Shown here: piece after piece, positions 18,413 to 27,798 of the stretch
Layout: each line of letters starts with the position of its first letter
Position numbering within the stretch: the first letter of the stretch is position 1
From: Flavobacterium sp. N3904
Lineage (GTDB): Bacteria; Bacteroidota; Bacteroidia; Flavobacteriales; Flavobacteriaceae
Direction of reading: 5' to 3'
NCBI RefSeq assembly: GCF_025947305.1
Contig: NZ_CP110009.1
Coordinates: 4,133,501-4,197,500 of the forward strand
Length of the DNA stretch: 64,000 nt
Notes under the pieces: model-generated
Database searches by the model: none
What the model was told of the DNA's origin: nothing
What the model saw: only the letters and a program-made list of their open reading frames with translations
Program-made: the position numbers and the translations under genes

Positions 18413-20101
18413 TTATTTTTTTACATTTATATTAAAGGGAGGAACAGCGTAATCCTGCTTCAGATAATCATCGGGTGTGGTAGTTTTATTTCCGTCACGT
18501 AATGCATTAAAGTGCGGAGACATGATTTCAAGTCCTGCTTCATTAAAACAATCTTGTATATTTTGATGCAAATTAGAATAAATAGCAGGTTGTTGTGTAG
18601 GTTTTTTTGTATAAACATTAATTTCATACGAAACATAAAAATCATCCAAACTTGTTTGCAACACAAATGGAGGAGGAATTTTCTCTACAAGATCTGTTCT
18701 TAACGCTGCATTAATAAGTGCTTTATGAATATCAACCCAAGGCAATTCATATCCGATCGTTACGGTGGTGTGAATTAATAATCCGTTGGAATTCTCGTTT
18801 GTGTTTGCCGAATAATTAATAGAAGAACTAGACAAAACAGTAGCATTTGGAATAGTAATATCCTCAAATTTCTGTGTTCTAACCCTAGTCACTAATGCTG
18901 TTTTTTCAAGAACAGTTCCGCTGATTTCACCAATTTTTATAAAATCGCCCACTTTAAAAGGACGCATATATGTTATTACCAGACCCGCAATCATATTGGC
19001 AATGGCATTTGATGATCCCAATGAAAACAAAACACCAACAAACACGGATACACCCTGAAAAATAGGAGAATTAGATCCTGGTAAATAGGGGAAAATGATA
19101 ACTACCATAAAAGCATACATTAACACTTTTACAATATTAAAAGTTGGTTTGGCCCAATCACTGTAAAATCCATCAATTTGAATTTGCCCTTCCTGAATTT
19201 CATCAACAAAAAACTTTATTAATTTTATAGCATATCGAAAAAGAAATACTATTACCACTATAGAAAACAAATTGGGCAAGAAATGAACAAACCCCATTAA
19301 AGCCAATTTAGCCGGTGAAAAAATCCAATTCAAAAGCGTTGCAGCATATTCTTTAGTCGAAGGAAAAACACTAAACAGTACTGGCAAAGAAAAATATAAG
19401 GTAAAAACCAAGACGAAAATCCGAATGATAGCTAAAAATCGCAACGCAAATTCCATTTGTTTTTCAGGTGAGAAAACATAAGACTCTTTAACCTTAAATC
19501 CATGAAAATAGCGCTCCCGTTTTTTTACAAGAAAGGCCTTAATCCATCTGAACAATTTGTTTATTAAGAGCACAATTAATGCAATCAACGACATAAGCAA
19601 AAGTGACTTACCAATGCGTTTTAACCAATTCATTTCAGAATTGCTTTCCTGTTGAAAAACTACTGTTTTATTAATAATGCCAAGATTCTCTTTAGCCAAA
19701 GCCAAATTATTTTTACCGATAATTTTGGCATCTGCATCTGTAATAGACATAATAACAAAATCCTTATTGTAAACAATGTCAATGCTAATATCCGATTTAC
19801 TCAGACTCAACGAATCTGGTTTAAAAAAAGGATCATCATAAAGCACCTTTATTCGACTCGATATGGCAACGGCACGATTTTGAGCACTAAAAGAACCTAT
19901 TTTATTGTATATAAAAAAAAGAGTATCTCCAAATGGGTTCACGGGATAACCTTTCAAGTTGGTGTCTATTTTGGGCTGTTGAAGAATTGCTTCCTTTTGA
20001 GAAGAATTACCATTTTTTTTCGCATCATTTGATTGAGAAAGTAGAATTCCAGAACAAAAAAGGAATAAAACAAGTAGTCCTAAATTTTTAAACTTTATCA
20101 T
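18413..20101 (-). CDS. MscS-family mechanosensitive channel
   Basis: 562 residues from the ATG at 20101; a longer TTG form adds two residues. A signal peptide (about 1-23) and a periplasmic region of about 150 residues precede several membrane helices (about 170-380). The MscS core follows: the pore-helix end GSSNAIANMIAGLVITYMR and the beta domain with GDFIKIGEISGTV and ITIPNATVLSS. It opens under membrane tension to release solutes during osmotic downshift. The periplasmic N-terminal domain makes it longer than E. coli MscS and places it with the larger family members. Monocistronic, 126 bp after the flippase gene. Confidence 0.9.
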   Translation of the reverse strand: MIKFKNLGLLVLFLFCSGILLSQSNDAKKNGNSSQKEAILQQPKIDTNLKGYPVNPFGDTLFFIYNKIGSFSAQNRAVAISSRIKVLYDDPFFKPDSLSLSKSDISIDIVYNKDFVIMSITDADAKIIGKNNLALAKENLGIINKTVVFQQESNSEMNWLKRIGKSLLLMSLIALIVLLINKLFRWIKAFLVKKRERYFHGFKVKESYVFSPEKQMEFALRFLAIIRIFVLVFTLYFSLPVLFSVFPSTKEYAATLLNWIFSPAKLALMGFVHFLPNLFSIVVIVFLFRYAIKLIKFFVDEIQEGQIQIDGFYSDWAKPTFNIVKVLMYAFMVVIIFPYLPGSNSPIFQGVSVFVGVLFSLGSSNAIANMIAGLVITYMRPFKVGDFIKIGEISGTVLEKTALVTRVRTQKFEDITIPNATVLSSSSINYSANTNENSNGLLIHTTVTIGYELPWVDIHKALINAALRTDLVEKIPPPFVLQTSLDDFYVSYEINVYTKKPTQQPAIYSNLHQNIQDCFNEAGLEIMSPHFNALRDGNKTTTPDDYLKQDYAVPPFNINVKK

Positions 20102-20233
20102 CTCCAAATATTATTTACAATAAATTGATTAGGCTATTTCATTAAATGCAAAGAAACTATACCTACAAATATAAAAAAAATAAGCGATAAATTTTACAAT
20201 TAAGCCTAAGCAAAATCGAACTCGTGAACAGAA

Positions 20234-21700
20234 TTATTTGCTTTTTAACTTAACAAGCAATTTATCCAGTACCGCGTTAATTTCTGGAGATACAACCATT
20301 TTATAATTCAAATAAATATAAACAATGGTAACCAAAACAGACTTCAAAGCAATAGCAATTAAAGGATTCATTGGGAACTGCCAAAAATAAAACAGTAAAA
20401 ACACAACAAAAGTCAACCCAATGGAATGCAATGTTTGAATCGTAAATGGATATAAATGCATGCGTTTTACCACAAAAAGAAGTTTAGCCAGACTATAAAA
20501 AGTAATTGACAATAAAGTAGCAAAAGCCGAACCAATAATACCAAATAAAGGGATGAAAATCATATTTAGAACCACAGTCAAAATAACCAAACCTACTCCT
20601 AAAAACAGTACTGCCCGGTAATATTTCGAATTAAAAATAATAGCATTATTATTCCCCAAAATCAAGTCAAAATATTTAGACAGACCAATCATAAATACCA
20701 CAACAATTCCACCACTATATTCTTTTGGAACCATTTCGTACAATTGATTAATATTCACAAAAATGCAAAGCATTACAAACCCACCCACTATTTGTAAATT
20801 AATAGATGTCTTTTTATATAAAGAATTAAGCTCATCGTGTTTGTTTTCATGCATTAATTTTGCTGTAATAGGATACACAATTTGGTGCATCGCGCGACTT
20901 GGAACCGAAATAACCAAAGCAATATATGTCGCTACAGAATAGTAGGCAATATTTTCAATTTTCATATATTGATTCAACATTATTTTATCACCATCCAACA
21001 ATAAATTGGCAACGCTTCCTGACAAAATAATATAAAAAGTATACTCTAATATCCCTTTTACATTTTCGGGTATTACAAATTGAAAAACCGGTTTTTTGAT
21101 ATAAAAAGCATAAAACATAGTGACAACCAATGCCAAAAAGTAAATGCCAGCCGTAACATAAACAAACTGCACTACAGTAATCCAATGAAAATAGACTCCA
21201 ATCAAAGTGAATAACGAAAACAAACGCAAACCTACTTCTTTAATAAAATTGCCAAAAACCGAGTGCATGTGAACTCTTGCCCAAGCATAAAATATTTCGA
21301 AATAAGCCATACACAAAGCCGTAAACGGAATAAGCAACACAAATGTTCTGACGATCGGGTTTTTTTTGGAAACAAAAATTAAAATGTCATCATAAAAGAA
21401 CAAACCTAAAATCGCCAAAGGAATACACATCAATAGCGGAAATAGCACTGTAAATGACAAAAACTGCGACCGTTCGTCTTCGGTTTTATACTGTGCATAG
21501 AATTTTACAAGCGTGTTTTGCATCCCAATAGCAAACAAAGGCATAATTACATTGGCTGCTGACAGAATATAATTCGTTAATGCATAATAAGTAGCGCCAA
21601 GAAAAATGGGATATAAATAAAGAGTATTTATGGCACCAATTCCAAAACCAATGTAGGTTATTATTGTATTCTTTAAAGACTGATTTAATACTATGCCCAT
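20234..21700 (-). CDS. Polysaccharide/lipid-linked oligosaccharide flippase (MATE/Wzx type)
   Basis: 488 residues with about 12-14 hydrophobic helices over the whole length and few charged loops, the pattern of Wzx/MurJ-like flippases. The N-terminus NTIITYIGFGIGAINTLYLY is typical of the polysaccharide biosynthesis protein family in Flavobacteria. It would move undecaprenyl- or lipid-linked glycan across the inner membrane. It follows a glycosyltransferase gene by 50 bp on the same strand, which supports a role in surface polysaccharide or glycoconjugate assembly. Substrate unknown. Confidence 0.87.
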   Translation of the reverse strand: MGIVLNQSLKNTIITYIGFGIGAINTLYLYPIFLGATYYALTNYILSAANVIMPLFAIGMQNTLVKFYAQYKTEDERSQFLSFTVLFPLLMCIPLAILGLFFYDDILIFVSKKNPIVRTFVLLIPFTALCMAYFEIFYAWARVHMHSVFGNFIKEVGLRLFSLFTLIGVYFHWITVVQFVYVTAGIYFLALVVTMFYAFYIKKPVFQFVIPENVKGILEYTFYIILSGSVANLLLDGDKIMLNQYMKIENIAYYSVATYIALVISVPSRAMHQIVYPITAKLMHENKHDELNSLYKKTSINLQIVGGFVMLCIFVNINQLYEMVPKEYSGGIVVVFMIGLSKYFDLILGNNNAIIFNSKYYRAVLFLGVGLVILTVVLNMIFIPLFGIIGSAFATLLSITFYSLAKLLFVVKRMHLYPFTIQTLHSIGLTFVVFLLFYFWQFPMNPLIAIALKSVLVTIVYIYLNYKMVVSPEINAVLDKLLVKLKSK

Positions 21701-21750
21701 TAAATGGAGTTTAAAAGTTTAAGGTTTAAAAAGTTTAAAGTCGAAAAATC

Positions 21751-23043
21751 CTAAACTTTTGAATGAATCAATTGTACCAATTCCTTGGTCAGATTTTTTC
21801 TGGAATATTTTTGCAAACCTACACCATACGATTGTAAATTTCCTTGTAAAAATTGATTATAATATTCTAATATCAAATTTTTTAGTTTCGTTTTCTCTGA
21901 ATATTCGAAGAAAACACCTGTATTGGTCTCTTTAATAATTTCAGCAAAATCAGAATCTTTTGGACCAATTGCAATAATCGGTCTGTTTGAAACCATATAT
22001 TCAAATAATTTCCCCGGAATAATGCTTTTGGTTTCCTCAGAATTGATTTCGATAAGCAATAAAACTTGCGAATTTCTTTGATGTGCTATAGCTTCGGAAT
22101 GAGAAACATAACCTAAATTCTTAACATACGAATCCAAATTAAATTGTGAAATCGTTTCCAAAACTTCCTGACTCACCGCTCCTATCAATTTTATCTCCAA
22201 ATGCGTTTTAAAATCTGGAATTTCCTGAAGCAATTCTGCCAAACTATCCCATAGAATCATTGGATTCCTTTCAGATAGAAAAGAACCAATATGTGCCAGA
22301 CTGAATTTAGTATCGAGAATTACTTTGGTTGTGGGTTCGGTATCATAACCATTGGTAATAACTACAATAGGCTTATTGGTAATATCTTCAAATTCAGTTT
22401 TAGTGGTTTTGCTGGTCACGATAATTGTGTCGGCAATATTCAAAACCTGATATTCTAGTGCCTTGTGTTTTCTTGCGGCTCTTGTCGAAAGTTTCAATGA
22501 TTTGTGATACCCAATAGTTGTCCACGGATCTCTAAAATCAGCCAACCAAGTTATATTTAATTTTTGTTTTAAAGTCAAACCGATCAAATGCAAACTATGT
22601 GGCGGACCAGAAGTAACAATAGTATCAATATTATTTTCCAAAATGTATTTTTCCAAAAAAGAAACAGAGGGTTTTACCCAATACACTCTAGCATCTGGAA
22701 TAAATAAATTTCCTCGAATCCATAACAACATTTTATCGAGAAAAGATTGTTTTTTCTGGTTGGGAATGATACCCGAACTGATTTTTTTAGTTTTATTTTT
22801 AGAAAAAAAAGAAGCCAATTGATAAGGTTCAAATATTGGTCTTTTTATAATAATGGCACTGTCCGAAACTTCTTTTTCTAAATTTACATCAACAATAGGA
22901 TAAGTAGGATTCTCCGGGATATAAACAATCGGCTGAATATCAAAATCGGGTAAATATTTGACAAACTTAAGCCAACGCTGCACGCCTGGTCCACCTGCCG
23001 GCGGCCAATAATAGGTTATGATGAGGATTTTTTTTGAGTTCAA
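21751..23043 (-). CDS. Glycosyltransferase, GT4-like (GT-B fold)
   Basis: 430 residues. The N-terminal motif TYYWPPAGGPGVQRWLKF is shared by Flavobacterial GT4-like transferases. The C-terminal half has the sugar-nucleotide-binding pattern IIPGKLFEYMVSNRPIIAIG followed by an acidic motif (DSDFAEII). It would act in the cytosol on a lipid-linked or protein-linked glycan. The start at 23043 is TTG, giving MNSKKILIITYYW; no in-frame ATG is near. The gene precedes the flippase, and YfhO lies further upstream. Confidence 0.87.
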   Translation of the reverse strand: MNSKKILIITYYWPPAGGPGVQRWLKFVKYLPDFDIQPIVYIPENPTYPIVDVNLEKEVSDSAIIIKRPIFEPYQLASFFSKNKTKKISSGIIPNQKKQSFLDKMLLWIRGNLFIPDARVYWVKPSVSFLEKYILENNIDTIVTSGPPHSLHLIGLTLKQKLNITWLADFRDPWTTIGYHKSLKLSTRAARKHKALEYQVLNIADTIIVTSKTTKTEFEDITNKPIVVITNGYDTEPTTKVILDTKFSLAHIGSFLSERNPMILWDSLAELLQEIPDFKTHLEIKLIGAVSQEVLETISQFNLDSYVKNLGYVSHSEAIAHQRNSQVLLLIEINSEETKSIIPGKLFEYMVSNRPIIAIGPKDSDFAEIIKETNTGVFFEYSEKTKLKNLILEYYNQFLQGNLQSYGVGLQKYSRKNLTKELVQLIHSKV

Positions 23044-23067
23044 TTTTAATGGTTTTGTGATATTGGA

Positions 23068-23529
23068 TTATAAATTTCTATTTAATTTCTCAAGCTCTTC
23101 TATATCTAGCAAATCTTTTGGCCGATTTGCAGCTTTCTTGGCAATGATCAAATTTTCATAATCTATAAAATAAACTGGAATATCACTAATTTCTGCTATG
23201 TATGCTTTTTCTAAAAGTTGTTCAAACTTGGTATTTTCTAGACCTTTTACGGAGGTCATAATATCTAATCGCAAATTAAAATTCAATGTAATATCAGTAC
23301 ATCCTGGTATAAATTGCATTGTATTTAAATTTTCAAAATTCCCTATTCCCGCTTGTTTTAAGGCTTCTCTTAAATTTTCTCTATTCTCGATTGAATCTTC
23401 TATAAAAATATCTATGTCACCCGTATTTCGTCCATAGCCATAGATATTCACTGCAAACCCGCCTATAGTCAAATATTTAACTTTATTTAAAGAAAAGTAT
23501 TTCCAAATTTCTACTATTTGACTATTCAT
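23068..23529 (-). CDS. Nucleotidyltransferase-like protein (MNT/AbiEii-type fold)
   Basis: 153 residues. The core has GGFAVNIYGYGRNTGDIDIF, in which the GG pair (23-24) and the Asp-x-Asp pair (38, 40) match the nucleotidyltransferase active-site pattern. A downstream segment, DIMTSVKGLENTKFEQLL, and RPKDLLDIEEL near the end resemble DUF6036/AbiEii-like proteins. Such proteins often act as toxins or in toxin-antitoxin pairs by adding nucleotides to RNA or protein. A 50-residue ORF starts 162 bp upstream and ends 9 bp before this gene. The pair sits inside a glycan-assembly gene group to which it has no obvious link. Function here is not established. Confidence 0.75.
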   Translation of the reverse strand: MNSQIVEIWKYFSLNKVKYLTIGGFAVNIYGYGRNTGDIDIFIEDSIENRENLREALKQAGIGNFENLNTMQFIPGCTDITLNFNLRLDIMTSVKGLENTKFEQLLEKAYIAEISDIPVYFIDYENLIIAKKAANRPKDLLDIEELEKLNRNL

Positions 23530-23538
23530 TGAATTAAT

Positions 23539-23691
23539 TTATTGTTTTTTTACAGTATTCAAAAGATAAGAAATTTCTATAATAGCCATCAGTTTTTCAA
23601 AACGTTGTTGTGGTGTCATTTTTTTTATCTCTTCGATATACCTTGCTTCCATTATAGAAGGATGAGCATGATTTAATATAGTTGCTTTCAT
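23539..23691 (-). CDS. 50-residue ORF paired with the nucleotidyltransferase gene
   Basis: The frame runs from an ATG at 23691 to a TAA at 23539 and encodes 50 residues: Met-Lys-Ala-Thr, then SIMEARYIEEIKKMTPQQR, then FEKLMAIIEISYLL and a basic end. It looks helical and amphipathic. The stop is 9 bp before the nucleotidyltransferase ATG, so the two are probably translated together. TAnnTTTG-type boxes (TAATTTTG, TAAATTTG) lie 20-35 nt upstream of the start. It has no HEPN R-x4-6-H motif. I infer a small partner, such as an antitoxin or regulator, of the nucleotidyltransferase. Confidence 0.6.
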   Translation of the reverse strand: MKATILNHAHPSIMEARYIEEIKKMTPQQRFEKLMAIIEISYLLNTVKKQ

Positions 23692-23837
23692 AATTTTTAA
23701 AATAACTAAGTCAAATTTACAAAATTAACTTTATCTATTTTCTTATCGTCGCATATCATAAATTCGTAACCTCTTTTTGGTGTTAGTCAAAAACGAATAT
23801 GGAAACTTTTAGCTTGACTTGAGAACTAAAAGACATT

Positions 23838-26267
23838 TTACTTGTAACTTTTAGCTATTTCAATTCCTTTCTTCCTTTCAAAGTAAATCCCTCCAACCAA
23901 CAAAAACAACATTCCAATACAACTTACAAGTGTAATCAGACCTCCCGTTTTCACAACCTGAGGATCAAACTTAAACTCAATGCTATGCTTCCCTGCTGGA
24001 ACTACAATGGCTCTCAAAGTATAATCTGCTCGCACAATCGAGGTTTCTTTTCCGTCTATAAAGGCTTTCCAGCCTTTTTCATAATACATTTCAGAGAAAA
24101 CTGCCAATCCATCTTTTGAATTATTTGAAGTATATTTTAAATCGTTCGGTTTATACGAATCTAAAGTAATTGTCGCCGAACTGTCTTTGGCGAAAGCCTT
24201 ATTTTTTATATCCCCAAACTCTTTTTCATTAATAATCGCAACTTGTTTAGAATTTAATTTATTCAATCCCTTCATCTCCTCATCCGTATTTTTAACCCAT
24301 TTTACTTGACTAACAAACCAGGCATTTCCATTGGCATCCGGATTGATAATTGGATATTCTTTACCTTCTTTGTCGGTTTGGATAACGTATTTGACATTCA
24401 GCATATTCAGAACTTCGGTATTGTTTTTGGCAATTTGGTAATCAAACAATTGTTGCATTCTTTTGGGTCTCACCGCGCTATACCCGCCTATCGCTTTGTG
24501 AAAATAAGATGTTCTTCCCTGCATTAATCCTTGTACATCAAACACACGGTAGATAGTAGGATCCTGCAAAATTTGAGCATCGGTAGGTGTTTCCTGAAAA
24601 GGAACTTCGACTTCTCTGGAACTTATAAAATCTTTGTTTGAAACATAATTTTTATCAACAAAAAACAAATCGGAAACCATAAATAATCCAACCAAAATAA
24701 TGGCGGTGTTTTGCGCAATTCTATTTTTTATAAACAACCATAAAACACCCGCTGATATCAGAATAAAAAATCCTGACCGCAATAAATCGGCACTGTATAA
24801 TGATTTACGATCAGCTTTAAGAGCATCTACAAAACTAGGCCCGTAACTTTCTAGGAAATAACTGTCGCTGGCTCCTGAAAAATTGAACAAGCTTTTAGAC
24901 AAAAACAAAAGTATAATCAGCCCTAAACCTACAGCTCCTGATTGCAATAATGGTTTCAGTTGTTTCTCTTTCTCAACTTTAAAGAACGATTGTAAACCCA
25001 TTATAGCAAGAATAGGAAAACATAATTCCAAAATGACTTGAATAGAAGAAACCGCTCTAAACTTATTATACATCGGGATATAATCAATACAAAAATCGGT
25101 CAAGGCAGGAAAATTTTTCCCCCAAGAAAGAATTAAGGATACAAAAGCGCCTCCTAGGAATGCATACTTAATTTTTCTTTCATCAATAAACAAAGCCAAA
25201 ATTGCCAAAAAGAAAACAACTGCTCCTATATAAGCTGGCGCCGATACTATGGGTTGATCACCCCAATACGTTGGCATTGCTGAAACAAAATCAGTAGCTT
25301 GGGTTTCTGGAACTCCTTGCGAAATCATAAACTCAAACATACTGCTGTCTGTACCGATATTTTCATTATTAGAGCCTCCAAAAAGCCTAGGAGCTATCAA
25401 ATTAAAACTTTCGGCAATCCCATAGCTGTATTCTGTAATATAATCACGAGTCATGGCACCATCACTAGTACTTTTCGACCCATCAGGATTAAATGTTAAA
25501 TCACTTTTTCCTCGAATACTAAAATCGGCATATTCTTTCGTTGCCAATAAATTTCCGGCATTGGCCCCAATGGCAAATATTCCTGCGCCAATTAGTGTTC
25601 CTACAGAATACAGTAATGATTTATACTCCTTTGTTTTAATTCCCTCATAAATAAAATACCCTGAAAGAATCAATAATAATATCAATAAATAAAAAGTCAT
25701 TTGAAAGTGATTGGCATTCAATTCCAGCGCCAACGCAAACATCGCCAGCAAACCGCCCCAAATATATTTTCGCTGAAAAACAATTACAAAACCTGCAACC
25801 ACAAGTGGCATAAAAGCAATAGCGTGTGCTTTGGCATTATGCCCCACTCCCAATATTATAATCAAATAGGTAGAAAAACCAAATGCCAATGCTCCAAAAA
25901 AAGCTTTGAGCGGATCTGCCTTCATTACTAACATCAAAATATAAAAGCTCAGAAAATATAAAAATAAATAATCTGCTGGGCGTGGCAAAAAGCGCAATAA
26001 ATCATCTATTTTCCCAATATAATCGTGTGGATAATTGGCTCCTAATTGGTATGTTGGCATTCCTCCAAAGGCTGAATTGGTCCAGTAAGGCTCGGCATGT
26101 TCTGTGGCTCTAAAATCATTTTGTTCTTTGGCGATACCCGTATATTGTGCAATATCAGATTGAAAAATTTGCTTTCCTTGTACAACAGGGAAAAAATAAA
26201 GTACAGAAATAAGTACAAAACCAAGAATGGCTAGCGCGTGCGGAAAGAACTTTTGAAGTTGCTTCAT
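23838..26267 (-). CDS. YfhO-family multi-spanning membrane protein
   Basis: 809 residues with about 13 membrane helices and a large non-membrane region between about 560 and 770. The N-terminus (FFPHALAILGFVLISVLYFFPVVQGKQ), the motif DIAQYTG and the FGGMPTY segment are typical of the YfhO family in Bacteroidetes. Gram-positive YfhO is linked to lipoteichoic-acid glycosylation. In Bacteroidetes the family is thought to be GT-C-like membrane glycosyltransferases, substrate unknown. A final helix and a KSYK tail close the protein. It lies upstream of the glycosyltransferase and flippase on the same strand, consistent with a surface-glycan role. Confidence 0.88.
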   Translation of the reverse strand: MKQLQKFFPHALAILGFVLISVLYFFPVVQGKQIFQSDIAQYTGIAKEQNDFRATEHAEPYWTNSAFGGMPTYQLGANYPHDYIGKIDDLLRFLPRPADYLFLYFLSFYILMLVMKADPLKAFFGALAFGFSTYLIIILGVGHNAKAHAIAFMPLVVAGFVIVFQRKYIWGGLLAMFALALELNANHFQMTFYLLILLLILSGYFIYEGIKTKEYKSLLYSVGTLIGAGIFAIGANAGNLLATKEYADFSIRGKSDLTFNPDGSKSTSDGAMTRDYITEYSYGIAESFNLIAPRLFGGSNNENIGTDSSMFEFMISQGVPETQATDFVSAMPTYWGDQPIVSAPAYIGAVVFFLAILALFIDERKIKYAFLGGAFVSLILSWGKNFPALTDFCIDYIPMYNKFRAVSSIQVILELCFPILAIMGLQSFFKVEKEKQLKPLLQSGAVGLGLIILLFLSKSLFNFSGASDSYFLESYGPSFVDALKADRKSLYSADLLRSGFFILISAGVLWLFIKNRIAQNTAIILVGLFMVSDLFFVDKNYVSNKDFISSREVEVPFQETPTDAQILQDPTIYRVFDVQGLMQGRTSYFHKAIGGYSAVRPKRMQQLFDYQIAKNNTEVLNMLNVKYVIQTDKEGKEYPIINPDANGNAWFVSQVKWVKNTDEEMKGLNKLNSKQVAIINEKEFGDIKNKAFAKDSSATITLDSYKPNDLKYTSNNSKDGLAVFSEMYYEKGWKAFIDGKETSIVRADYTLRAIVVPAGKHSIEFKFDPQVVKTGGLITLVSCIGMLFLLVGGIYFERKKGIEIAKSYK

Positions 26268-26408
26268 TAATATGATTTTAGATTTTAGAATTAGGATTTT
26301 AGAGTCTAATATTACAACAAAAAAATACTAAATACTCAATATTGGAATTTGGAATTTTATTTTTTGAATTTAACTTGCTTTTACTATTCCCCTTTAAGGA
26401 CCAAGGCA

Positions 26409-26690
26409 CTAATCAATCTCTTCGTAATCTACATAATCTCCAACTTTTTTAGTTTCGCGGGGATTTTTGTCATTTGCGGTATTGATTATTATTTCGTCGT
26501 TATTGGGTGTTTTTTTCCAAGTTGTATTCTGGGCATGTTGCTGCTGTTGCTGAAAATTTTGCCCCGCTTTTTCCACTACCTTTTTTACTAATAAAGGCAA
26601 AAACAATTTGGCCAAAAATTTAAAAATATAATAGAAAGCAATGATATAAAATAATGTTTCTATAAAACCTGTAAAAGAGGCTGTTTGCAT
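26409..26690 (-). CDS. DUF4834 small membrane protein
   Basis: 93 residues from the ATG at 26690 (MQTASFTGFIETLFYIIAFY). A longer reading to 26807 would overlap the promoter region and is not family-like. One membrane helix (about 8-30) is followed by a Gln-rich stretch and a charged tail ending in VGDYVDYEEID, the conserved end of the DUF4834 family in Flavobacteria. Function unknown. It is divergent from the outer-membrane protein gene at 26827. Confidence 0.85.
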   Translation of the reverse strand: MQTASFTGFIETLFYIIAFYYIFKFLAKLFLPLLVKKVVEKAGQNFQQQQQHAQNTTWKKTPNNDEIIINTANDKNPRETKKVGDYVDYEEID

Positions 26691-26708
26691 ATTCAAATGA
26701 TTTTTTTG

Positions 26709-26716
26709 CAAAATTA
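26709..26716 (-). promoter_or_regulatory. -7 promoter element of the DUF4834 gene
   Basis: Minus-strand TAATTTTG matches TAnnTTTG, 18 nt before the ATG at 26690, and supports that start. Confidence 0.45.
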
Positions 26717-26782
26717 ATAAATCCAACTCGAAGTTTCGAGGCAAAATAAAAATATCATTCTTAAATAAATGATAAAATATAG

Positions 26783-26790
26783 TACATTTG
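26783..26790 (+). promoter_or_regulatory. -7 promoter element of the outer-membrane protein gene
   Basis: TACATTTG matches TAnnTTTG, 36 nt before the ATG at 26827. Confidence 0.45.
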
Positions 26791-26826
26791 AAATGCGTTA
26801 TATCCATTTAACTCAAATATTTTAGT

Positions 26827-27780
26827 ATGTTCAAAATCAAAAAAATACTTATTGCCTTTATTTTCTTAATTCCAACCATTCATTATGGACAACACACGGA
26901 CGAAATCAATTCGAACAGACCAGGTGAATCCATGTCAGCTTTTGCTGTTGGAAAAACTGTTTTCCAGGTAGAAACTGGTGTTTTTGGCATTCAGGAAAGC
27001 CATAGTTTATCAAAATATGATGCCAACGGATTTGGTTTTGATATGGAATTAAGATACGGAGCCTTTCTTGAAAATTTAGAATTCATCGCTGATATTCAAT
27101 ATGTAAACGAAACGTTCGACTACCCGATGAACACGGTAGATAAATCCGATTTTAAACAAACCGTTTTGGGAGCAAAGTACTTAATTTATGACCCCAATAA
27201 AGGTTACAAAAGACAAGTTGATTTGTATAGCTGGAAAAACAATCATAAATTCAATTGGCATCAGGTAATTCCTGCTGTCGCCATTTTTGCCGGAGCAAAT
27301 TTTACGGGTGCTGACAATCCGTATTCCTTTTCTCCAGAATCGAGTATTTCTCCAAAAATAGTTTTGATTTTACAAAACCATTTAGGTGATGGATCTTGGG
27401 TTTTTGTTACCAATATTATTTCCAATTATATGACAACCGATTATCCTAGCTTGAGTTATATCTTGACATTGACCAAAGGAATTAATGAAAGATGGTCGGC
27501 TTTTATAGAAAATCAGGGAATAAAAAGTGATTTTTACAGTGACGAAGTAATAAGAGGAGGAGCTGCATTTTTAATAAATAAAAACATGCAGGTAGATGCC
27601 TCCATAAGTACCAATTTTAAAGATACGCCCTCTATCGTTTATGGCGGAGTTGGAATGTCTTGGCGCTGGGACGGTCACTACAAAGAAGTGCACCTTTTGA
27701 CAAAAGAAGAAGAAGCCGCCGAAAAAATGGCCAAAAAAAGTAAGACTACCAGAGGATTTAAAAAATCAAAGAAGAAATAA
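26827..27780 (+). CDS. Outer-membrane beta-barrel protein of the transporter/Phenol_MetA_deg type
   Basis: 317 residues. A signal peptide (about 1-21, ending HYG|Q) is followed by HTDEINSNRPGESMSAFAVG, the usual opening of Flavobacterial proteins annotated as transporter (MetA-pathway-of-phenol-degradation family). Alternating beta-strand patterns with aromatic girdles run to about residue 290. A lysine-rich tail follows (KKSKTTRGFKKSKKK), which is unusual at the end of a barrel and is probably periplasmic or disordered. The actual substrate is unknown. The GNAT-like gene follows 18 bp later, so they are probably one operon. Confidence 0.78.
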   Translation: MFKIKKILIAFIFLIPTIHYGQHTDEINSNRPGESMSAFAVGKTVFQVETGVFGIQESHSLSKYDANGFGFDMELRYGAFLENLEFIADIQYVNETFDYPMNTVDKSDFKQTVLGAKYLIYDPNKGYKRQVDLYSWKNNHKFNWHQVIPAVAIFAGANFTGADNPYSFSPESSISPKIVLILQNHLGDGSWVFVTNIISNYMTTDYPSLSYILTLTKGINERWSAFIENQGIKSDFYSDEVIRGGAAFLINKNMQVDASISTNFKDTPSIVYGGVGMSWRWDGHYKEVHLLTKEEEAAEKMAKKSKTTRGFKKSKKK

Positions 27781-27798
27781 AATATCACTTAGAACAGA

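Noticed and set aside
21701..21750. Repeated GTTTAA-like stretches between the flippase and glycosyltransferase genes
   Set aside because: Low-complexity AT-rich sequence with no regular unit.
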